From the NCBI GenBank assembly GCA_018350325.1, contig JAEVLN010000018.1, positions 1,306,185 through 1,370,184 on the forward strand: a stretch of 64,000 nt of DNA, written 5' to 3'. The stretch is from Globodera rostochiensis. Lineage: Eukaryota; Nematoda; Chromadorea; Rhabditida; Heteroderidae. The position numbers were made by a program, and so were the translations under genes. The number at the start of each line of letters is the position of its first letter. Within the stretch, counting starts at the first letter, position 1. Below, in pieces: positions 25,354 through 33,300 of the stretch. The notes beneath the pieces are model-generated. The model had not been told where the DNA came from. It saw only the letters and a program-made list of their open reading frames with translations, and did no database searches.

Positions 25354-25450
25354 GGGAGAAGTTTGGCGGATTGGTTGCAGAAGAAATTTTTTCGACAGCA
25401 ATTCTGGCTGCGAGACCGACATAGAAGATGCGCACACCTTCGCCAGATAG
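25354..25450 (+). pseudogene. Frameshifted copy of M41-like exon B
   Basis: 97 nt: one T is missing from the T-run after GAAGAAA, and the final CAGACAG has become CAGATAG. Not functional. Confidence 0.5.
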
Positions 25451-26370
25451 GTTGATCATGCTTGTATAATTTATCTGTATTTATAGTTAATCGAATTAAA
25501 GTCAAAGTTATTTATAAACTTATTTATTAATCTTTAAATATTTCAAATAAATATAACATGACTATTTTAAAATGTGAACTAATTGAATGTAAATAAACAT
25601 TGTTTTATTCAATTTATTAAAATTTTTTACTTTTTTTTTTTATTCTACACTTAATATTGCACCAAGAAAAATGATGAAAGGTAAATATGTATACGAACGG
25701 ACGAGCCTGGTTTGCACGGCAGTCTATCATCAATGTCTTTTGACTGGGGACTCAGTTAATTTGAATTTAAAAAAGCATGCGTTACTTAATTGTATTATAG
25801 ATTTTGACAAATAATTAGTTTATTTAAAATAACATTTCAAATGTCCAACCCTGTATCTCGTCAATTTTTCTCTATTCAATTCCTTTGTGCTATTCGTGAA
25901 GTTCTATAGTTTTATCTAATAATTCCTATACTTGAATGTTACCGTAGTTATTTACAAATCATTTCAATGCTTTGGTGTAAACATCTCATTATGCACTTTT
26001 TTCTTTGGAAATATTTCCCCGACAGCGCCTATCCGGCACCCCAGCCCCAGGATTTTTTTTAACTAACTGAAAATAAATTTATTTTAATTGAAACTTTATG
26101 TTTAATTTCTTGTCAAATTTATTTAAATAAACACTTACCTAAAAAAAATACTTATTTGCAAATAAATTTTAATTTAATGTATAAAATTTATTTATAGTTG
26201 ATTGCAAAATTTAATTAATTGTTATAAATTTGCCGGAAATGGCTCAAAATGTTTTAATTTTAATATTTGCCCTATTTGTTTTCAAGTATTTATTATTTAA
26301 TTTCTTGACTAATAATTTAATTATAAATATGTTTTTAAAATTTACACACAAATCTATTTTGAACTAGTTC

Positions 26371-26374
26371 CATG
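26371..26374. repeat. Target-site duplication CATG, left copy
   Basis: CATG lies immediately outside the left LTR and matches CATG at 41490-41493 outside the right LTR. The match can be stretched to CATGCG if the LTR is taken to start two bases later, so the duplication is 4 to 6 bp. Confidence 0.8.
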
Positions 26375-26630
26375 CGTGATAACACCCCAATAAAACTCCA
26401 ACAGGAGGGGCGCTTTTGCGGGGCCAAGTCAGACTCCCAAACAAAAGTCCTATCCAATTGATATAAAGCTTTTATTAAACCGCACACGCTAAAAAAGGTG
26501 TCCAAAAACGAACGAGCGAACGGGGGGGAAAAATGCGAAAGGGTCAGCAAAATTAAATCGATAAAAGGCGATCGCTGCGATAAATAATATTTTGGCGTCC
26601 GTCCAAGATCGGGTTGGCGCTCGCATCACT
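26375..26630 (-). repeat. 3' LTR of the gypsy element
   Basis: This is the left copy of the LTR and the 3' LTR in element orientation. I read no difference from the right copy over 256 bp. The AATAAA-type signal is at about 26471-26476 on the minus strand. A purine-rich tract directly adjoins its 5' edge, which fixes that edge. Confidence 0.93.
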
Positions 26631-26642
26631 TCCCCCGCTCCC
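26631..26642 (-). promoter_or_regulatory. Gypsy polypurine tract
   Basis: On the minus strand GGGAGCGGGGGA abuts the 3' LTR start AGTGAT. This is the expected position and composition of a plus-strand primer. Confidence 0.75.
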
Positions 26643-27060
26643 GCGCAGCCGAGCTCCGGCGAGGTGTTGAAGCGTCCGCCCTCCCCGCCTGTAGCAGTTG
26701 AGGACCTCCCGGGCCGAGCGAGTTGGAGTGTGTCGATGCTGCGCTGCCGCTGAAGTTGCCTAAATCAAAAACTCGGGGGGGGGGGGGGGGGGGGGGGGGT
26801 TGGCCGTTGGAAAGGCTTGCTTTATTTGGATTAATAGACTACGTTTATCAAAGTTTATTTAAATTTATTTAAAATTATTCATGTGAATCACAAAAAAAAG
26901 GGAATAATGAAAACAGAGGTCTGTGGCTGAAAACTTTGCAATATCAACAGAAAAATATAAAATGGTCGGTGTTGTCTGAGGCGTTTCGATGAGGTTTAAC
27001 AAAATTGAAAAGGGGAGAGAGACTGGGGGGGGAGTCAAAATTTCAAGCCTTTTTTGAAGC
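26643..27060 (-). other. Gypsy 3' untranslated region
   Basis: The stretch lies between the pol stop (27061-27063) and the purine tract. It holds a GC-rich part (26640-26760), a run of 25 G (26775-26799) and an AT-rich part. A 160-codon frame (26865-27347) overlaps the end of pol in another frame. I see no recognisable domain in it and treat it as chance. Confidence 0.6.
26775..26799. repeat. Homopolymer run of 25 G
   Basis: Twenty-five consecutive G on the plus strand (C in element orientation) lie inside the gypsy 3' region. This may be a real G-tract or an assembly or sequencing weak point. Confidence 0.9.
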
Positions 27061-28356
27061 CTATGCAAACCGTCCCCGTTTTGGAGGGAGCGCACCTCCC
27101 CAGGAGTTGCCGTAATTGTCATGCTGCCGGGCGGTGCCTCGGTGGGAATGCATCCCGTTTTGGGTGCGAAAACTTCCCCGATTTCCCCGTTGGTAACCAT
27201 AGCTTTGCCAACGATAGTTTGGCCTTGAACCGCTCTGTGTCGGACGAATTTGTGAACTCTGGGGAAAACTGAAAGCCGCCAATTTTTGAGGTTGGGGATG
27301 TTCTTCGCTCCGGTTCCCTCCGTGTGGATCGGAACTTTTGCTTTCACTTATCGGCGTTTTCATGCCAAACACAGCTCGCAAAAATTTGAGAATCATTTTT
27401 GCCCCTCCCGGCTTCAGCTGTCCTTTCCCGTCAACATTTCTATTCTCCTCTTTATCTCCGTATCTCGTTATTTCGGCGATGGAGCGATAGCCTCGTGTGA
27501 GTGCCAACGATATTTTCCCTTCCTTCGGCACACATCCTTCCAGCATTTTCAGGAATTTTTCGTGCCCACTGGCTTTGTCCGAAATAAAGGAAGGGGGCAC
27601 GAAAATGGTTTTGTGTGAGAATTTCGACATGTGGGAGGCGATTTTTTGTATGGCGACTTTGGAGATTTCGATCGGAATCCCATTGTTTATGTCGTCAGTG
27701 CCAATAAAAATCAATACTTCCCTCACTTCACTTCCGAAGTACGTTTCCTCCACTTCATTTGAGAGTGCTGTGCAGCTCCTCTCCAAAATTATTTCTGTTT
27801 CCAATTTGCCTTCCATCACTTTTCCGCCCGAGTCCGCGTAAAGAATGAATGGATTTTTGGAGACTTTTGCAAGGCCCAATACTCTCCGCGCTTTCACTTC
27901 TTCGATGGCATTTTCGACTTGTTTTTGAAATGGGTAGTTTTTGTTGTCCCGTGGGATTGGGAACCGGACCTTTTTGCACCCCGATAATTGTAATTGCCGA
28001 AAGGCGAAGTCACACCGGTCTACCCAGAGAGAGATAATGGGAATGAAGTCCTGAGAGGAGGGTGAGTGATTTGAACTGAATTTGAGCAGATAGTCGGGTC
28101 CGTGAGTGTTGCGTTGCGCCGCCCAATTTCTGATCTGTGCGGTTGGTACATCTTTGGCGATCAGCAGCGAAATGAGCTCGCCCAACGTCTCCACTTTCAC
28201 GTCCCGCAGTTTGTCCATCGCCGACAGTGACGGAATGACGGTGCCCAAAGTGATCACCGCACAGTTTCCATGCTCTTCAACACCACTGCAAACCGAATTG
28301 TGCCCGATTCCGTCCGTCTCTCCCCGATCTGAACAGAATGTGTGTTTTGCAATTGC
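27061..28356 (-). pseudogene. Gypsy pol, 3' part: C-terminal extension with SGNH-like motifs, separated by the nested element
   Basis: Stepping over the nested element and one copy of its target duplication, the pol frame continues without interruption for about 430 codons. Features in order: a helical N-terminal part; hydrophobic-ADSGG at about 27832-27850; FIGTDDINNG at about 27681-27715; IFVPPSFIS near 27590; and a basic Arg/Gly/Gln-rich tail ending in KRGRFA. ADS and GTDD sit in hydrophobic strand-like contexts like blocks I (GDS) and III (GxND) of SGNH/GDSL hydrolases, but a Block V DxxH is not clear, so this is only a candidate. The segment is long for a gypsy pol tail and has no signal peptide or membrane anchor suggesting an envelope protein. 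It is now cut off from the rest of pol. Confidence 0.7.
28353..28356. repeat. Target-site duplication TTGC, left
   Basis: TTGC precedes the 5' LTR and recurs after the 3' LTR at 35223-35226. It extends to ATTGC if the terminal A of the LTR is counted, so it is 4-5 bp, as usual for BEL/Pao. Removing one copy restores the gypsy pol reading frame. Confidence 0.8.
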
Positions 28357-28815
28357 TGTCGGAACTGCCGTCCGATGATCAAATAATTTGATCATTTGGG
28401 GAATTGATCGGGGAAGGAAAAGTGATTGGGAGGGTTCCACCAATGCACATCCCCCCCCCTCACAGCGGTTTGTTCGCACCCCCCTCCCCCTCATTTTCAC
28501 CCAAATTGCGGTTGTCATTAACAACCACACCCAAAGATCCCCCCAAAGTACGCCCAATTCGCCCAATTACCCCCATCAGTCACATTTAGTGTTGCGAATG
28601 CGCAACATTTGGCCCCAAAACCTGTCCCCCCGTCATCACCCGACCTTTAGGGCCACTTCTGAGGGCTACTTAAGCGATAGCTCTCCCCCAATTATTGTTC
28701 TTTTGGCGACACATTTCCCTGTGAATAAACTCCTGTGCAGTCCAGTGTCCAACATCCCAATTGAACCCCTGCCCCGAATTCACACCAAAACTCCTTCTGT
28801 GGCCCTGTCCCCACA
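28357..28815 (+). repeat. 5' LTR of the BEL/Pao-type element
   Basis: This 459-bp repeat begins TGTCGGAACTGCC and ends CCCCACA. Near its start is a perfect inverted repeat (28375-28395) with 10-nt arms ATGATCAAAT and ATTTGATCAT around one A. An AATAAA signal is at 28724-28729. It carries a run of nine C. Confidence 0.92.
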
Positions 28816-28820
28816 GAAAG

Positions 28821-28833
28821 TGGCGACCCTAAG
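28821..28833 (+). promoter_or_regulatory. Primer-binding site of the BEL/Pao-type element
   Basis: TGGCGACCCTAAG starts five bases after the 5' LTR. The TGG start is the expected complement of a tRNA CCA end. The tRNA was not identified. Confidence 0.6.
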
Positions 28834-28850
28834 CAAGGACCCTGCCGAAA

Positions 28851-28960
28851 TCGTGCCCAGCCGGGCCCGCCCGTGCCCGACTGCGCCCGAACCGTGCCAA
28901 ACAGTGCCCGATCGTGCCAACACCGTGCTCGACCGTGCCCAGCCGTACCAAACCGTGACC
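28851..28960 (+). repeat. Degenerate 10-11 bp tandem repeat in the leader
   Basis: About ten consecutive units resemble CCGTGCCCGA or CCGTGCCAAA. The unit length varies between 10 and 11, so no single reading frame is kept. It directly follows the primer-binding site and precedes the hairpin arrays. Confidence 0.7.
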
Positions 28961-29055
28961 GCTCCTGACAACAGCATCAATCAAGGCCGTGAACCGGACG
29001 CAGACCGTCAACTCGGCATTCTGGTGGAATTTTTGTAAAGCAAAAGCGGGAAAAA

Positions 29056-29296
29056 GTCTGGGGTGATTGTCCTACGTGGCAGTCACACCAGACCAAAATT
29101 CAAGAACCGTGCGTGATTGTCCTACGTGGCATTCACGCTCGGGCAAACAACCAAGGGGCTTACGTTGTCGTTCTAAGTGACAATAACGTAAGTGGGCAAC
29201 GGGCAAAAAAGTGGAACGGGGCAGGAGCGGTCGAACAGAGTTCTACGTGACTCTGTTCTTCCAAGTGTGCTGTTCGTTCTACGTGACGGACAGTAC
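29056..29296 (+). ncRNA. Array of five hairpins with one conserved loop (leader RNA element, type I)
   Basis: Five inverted repeats occur at 29056-29093, 29107-29142, 29159-29192, 29233-29258 and 29267-29296. Stems are 8-14 bp and mostly unrelated in sequence (for example GAACAGAG/CTCTGTTC against CTTACGTT/AACGTAAG). The ten-nucleotide apex is nearly constant: TCCTACGTGG twice, TTCTAAGTGA once and TTCTACGTGA twice. Apex positions 1/10 and 2/9 can pair (T-A or T-G, T-G or C-G), leaving a hexaloop CTACGT (once CTAAGT). Variable stems with a fixed loop are what selection on RNA structure produces. Function is unknown; packaging, dimerisation or protein binding are possible. Confidence 0.75.
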
Positions 29297-29333
29297 ATCA
29301 CCTCAATCCGGAACGTCCGGAGCGATCAGTCTG

Positions 29334-29855
29334 TGAACAACAAGTTCAAGCAGCCAACAGGTTCAAGCAGCAGAAAGCCTTGGACAACGAGTCCAAGCAC
29401 TAAGCAGCAGATCAGGTGCACAAACGGCCTCGACGCCGAACAAGCCTTGGGCAACGAGCTCAAGCAGCACAGCAAGTGCTCAAAGCTGCACCGAACCAAT
29501 CCAGCCTTGGACAACAAGTCCAAGCAGCACATCGAGTGCTCAAAGCTGAACCAACGGCCGAACAAGCCTTGGACAACGAGTCCAGGCACCACGCAGCACA
29601 GCAAGTGTTCAAAGCTGCAGCAACGGCCAAACGAGCCTTGGACAACAAGTCCAAGCAGCACATCAAGTGCTCAGAGCGACAGCGACGCCCAACAAACCCT
29701 GGACAACGAGTCCGAGCAGCACCTCAAGGGCTCAAAGCCGGCATCCGGCCAATCAAGCTTTGAACACCGAGTTCAAACTGTACAACTAGTGCTAAAAGGC
29801 TATATCGACACCAAACAAGCCTTAGACAACGAGTCCAAGCAGCCTTTCAAGTGCT
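29334..29855 (+). ncRNA. Hairpin array, type II, about 62-bp period
   Basis: Nine small hairpins have 5-7 bp stems and a pentaloop AACGA, AACAA or ACCGA. They lie at 29334-29348, 29379-29397, 29446-29464, 29506-29524, 29568-29586, 29637-29655, 29700-29714, 29759-29777 and 29821-29839. Stems change in a compensated way: GGAC/GTCC, GAAC/GTTC and GGGC/GCTC (one G-T). Most units carry a second hairpin downstream with arms AGCAC/GTGCT and loops AGCAA, ATCGA or ATCAA (29466-29480, 29526-29540, 29595-29609, 29657-29671). A 252-codon frame crosses the array but starts with GTG, not ATG. Confidence 0.7.
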
Positions 29856-29945
29856 CAAAGCAAGCAAACAGCAACAAACCAAGCACAACACTGTGCGTCG
29901 AACGTGCTCGAGCAGATCCGAACCCAATCAACGTGAAACCAAGCA

Positions 29946-30290
29946 CTTGAACGCCGAGTTCAAGCAGTACATCAAGCAGCAAAGCTCTTGAACACCAAGT
30001 ACAAGCAGTTCTTCAAGCAGCAAAACTCTTGGACTACCAAGTTCAAGCAGGTCATCAAGCAGCAAAGCTCTTGAACACCAAGTGCAAGCAGTTCTTCAAG
30101 CAGCAAAACTCTTGGACACCAAGTTCAAGCAGTTCATCAAGCAGCAAAGCTCTTGGACACCAGTTCAAGCAGTTCATCAAGCAGCAAACTCTTGGACACC
30201 AAGTTCAAGCGGTTCAACGAGCAGGAAAACTCTTGACCATCGAGGTCAAACAGTACAACAAGCAGAAAAGTCTTGAGAACCAAGTTCAGC
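29946..30290 (+). ncRNA. Hairpin array, type II, about 41-bp period
   Basis: Eight further hairpins of the same design start at 29946, 29987, 30028, 30070, 30111, 30152, 30191 and 30233, with a ninth, weak one near 30272. Typical arms are CTTGGAC/GTTCAAG with loop ACCAA. The first is perfect (CTTGAAC/GTTCAAG, loop GCCGA), and 30233-30249 has a different perfect stem (TTGACC/GGTCAA, loop ATCGA). Two units carry one mismatch each. Loop length varies (4, 5 or 6 nt), which shifts any reading frame and argues against a coding role. The array ends 13 bases before the gag ATG. Confidence 0.7.
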
Positions 30291-30302
30291 AGCACAACGA
30301 CC

Positions 30303-33300
30303 ATGTCGGCACCCATTCAGCAAAAATTGGGAGCCGCACTGAAGATCCTCTCAAACGTCAGCAGCGCAGTCAAGCTCAACCTGCAGCCGGACAAGAACCT
30401 GTCCAACCTTGAGAACGCCTTACTTCTGGAGTCGCAACTGGAAAAGGTCCAGAAAGAAGGGAGAACGCTAGAAATTTTTCTGGAGGATATCCGCGAGTCT
30501 TCATCAGCCTGGACCGACCTTCTCCGGAAATTCACCGCAACAGAAAGAGATGCCGGAGAAGCGGACTTCGCAGCATTTGACAAAAAGGAAAAGATTAACG
30601 ACAAGGTCGAGGCCGCCGACACCAAACTCCGTGACCTACGAGATTTGGCTGGGAAACTGACCGTCCAAGCCAAACTCTACCGCAGCCGAGCGAACAATGA
30701 TGAACGAGACGCACAAGCAGCACACGAAAAAGCTCGGCAACAAAATGCAAATGCACCGCACAGCAACGCACTGCCATTCACGGCACCTCTCTACCAGTTC
30801 CAGCCAATACAGCTGGAGAAGTTCTCCGGTCACAAGCGCAAGTGGCCGGAGTTCTACGAGTCATACAAGTCGGCCATCGGCAGCCAGCCCATCTCCAAGG
30901 CTGAGAAATTCAATTTTCTGCGCAACATGCTGGTAGGAGAAGCCCGAGACTTAATCGCCGGATTTCGTCTGGAGGACAGCAACTACGATGTTGCAGTCCA
31001 ACTGCTCAAGGACACATACGGTGCTCCGGAAGAGCACATCCGCGCACTGCACTTCGAGCTTGCCAACTTGAAGTCCTGCAGAACACTGCGCGACACCAAA
31101 GAGTTTCTGCTGCAACTCGAAAGGCTCACACGAGAGCTGAACAACGCCGGGGAGGACATCGACGGTCCTCCAACATTTCTCATGCTGGAGAAAAGGCTTA
31201 CGCCAAGCTTTCTGCGCACCATTCTCAACAAAAAGGGCGAGGATCCAGCCAACTGGACAACCACCAAATTCCGGAGCGTGCTCAGCGATGCCGTCCGAAG
31301 AGAAACGCAAATTCAAGAAGTCATGGGTGAATACGGTCACCCACCGCAAGGCAGCAGAACGACTCAGCCCATCACGCACGCCCAACCGCAATGGGCACGC
31401 TGGCCAACGGCAAAGGCATTTCAAGGCCGATACCAAAGTCCCCCACGGGAGCACACTTACATTTCACCAACAGTCGACAAACACCAAAGGCAGATGGACA
31501 TCAGGCCACCACAAGGCCAGCCACAATGCCCAAAGCACCGAGCAGAAGCAATGAGCGGAGGGCTCAATCAAATCCCAGAGCAAAGGGATCTTACCTTTAT
31601 CTCATCATCGGTAGATGAGCATCACAAACGACTCGGCAACAAACCACCTCAACGAAAGCCCCAGCCAACTGTGCACTGGACGCCTTCACAACCAGAGCTA
31701 CAATGGCCATCGGGCCAACAAACTCAGCCAACAGTCCAACAGGAACAAAATCCGTTCACTCAGCACGAACCAACAACGCCATGCGTCTTCTGCGGAAGCA
31801 AGCATTGGCACAATGAATGCCGACAATTCAGCACCTTTCAGCCACGGCTCGACATCGTTCGAGAGAAACACTTATGCTTCAAATGCCTGAAGCCCAATCA
31901 TCGCGCGCACGAATGCTTACGCCCAAGCAAGTGCTATAAGTGTAGACGACCCCACCCGACCGCACTCTGTCGGAACGACAACAACGTATCAACTCAATTC
32001 GCCGCAGCAGCCAGTGATCAAAGCAAAAGAGGATCGGAGTCCTCGAACGGCATCGGAACGAAAGTCATGCCACAACAATGCAACGCGATAAGGGACGACG
32101 AATCAAGAGCCCTTCTCATGACAACAACGTCAACAGTCTTCAATCCAGCACGACCACATCTGAAGAAATCCGCAGTGATCTTCATTGATCCCGGAAGCCA
32201 CCGCTCCTTCGTGACCTCAAAGGCAGCCAAACAATTGGACCTGCCTGTGGTCCACACAGAAGAATGCCACTTGACGACCTTCGGCAAGCAGAAGCCAAAG
32301 AAATTCGTCAGCGATCTGGTCAAGATCGGATTCCTCGGCAAGAGCGGCGAAAAACTCATCTTCAACCTCAACGCGTTGAATTTCCTGGTAAACGAAATGC
32401 CAGTCATCACGTTATCCGCGCTGGACAACACTCAACTACGGCAAAGAAAACTGGCAGTGCCGCATCGCGACATACAACCAGACATCATGCTCGGCATGGA
32501 TGTGTGGCACGATCTCAGCGTTCAACAAATTGAACGACTTCCCAGCGGATTCACACTCAGCCAATCAAAGATCGGAACAATCCTGAGCGGATCAGGCCTC
32601 ATCGACATGGGACAAGAAGCAAACGTCGCCTTCATCCTCTCAGCGCACGACCAAACTGCAAGACGAACAGTCCAACCGATCAAAGCTGAACCACTCATCG
32701 GAATGAGCATGGCTCTCAGCGAAACCAAAACAGACAAACATGGCTTGGCCGTGACTAAGCAAGAAGCCCGGCGCACTACCTGGCAACTCAACGCTCAACA
32801 ACCAATCATTCAAGCAACCGACCAAGTGTCCGACATCAACTCGCAGACGAACGCCGAAAAACGACGAACGGCTACCTTGCCTCCATTCAGCCAACAAAGT
32901 TCACGTCAAGAACGGCTTCGACCACCTCAACAGCCCGGAGAACCTGGACTACGGAAGCCCGTCCAGGCGTGGGTCGGCCGACAAAAAGGCTGCAGTTCAG
33001 CAACGGCAGAAGCCTTCAAACGAAGCCGCACTTCACCAAAAGCACCGCGGCGCCTACAAGTTCAGCGCCAACATGCAGGAGCAAAACAAAATCCACTGGA
33101 AGTCCGACCTCACGTGGCAAAGAACCTTCCAAGAAAAACCGCCGGTTCGGGGAAACCGAACTTCTCATCCAAGGCCATGGATCTTCGGCGGAAACGCAAA
33201 GGCGACGACAAACTCCGGGCCGAGAAACAAAAGAAGGCAGCCGGAATGAAACCGCGAAACGAATTCCACGCTGGCCGGAGGGAACTATCCGTCCCACAAG

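Noticed and set aside
26865..27347. 160-codon minus frame at the gypsy 3' end
   Set aside because: Overlaps the well-supported pol tail in another frame and has no recognisable domain; an extra accessory gene is possible but unsupported.
28388..29038. 216-codon plus frame in the LTR and leader
   Set aside because: Lies mostly within the LTR, lacks domains and is Pro/Ser-rich from C-rich DNA.
29192..29950. 252-codon open frame across the first hairpin array
   Set aside because: It begins with GTG, follows repeat units whose lengths are not multiples of three, and gives low-complexity peptide. I explain it by lack of stops in the repeat, though translation is not excluded.
30029..30412. 127-codon frame across the second array into gag
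   Set aside because: Overlaps the gag start out of frame, and loop-length changes shift it between units.
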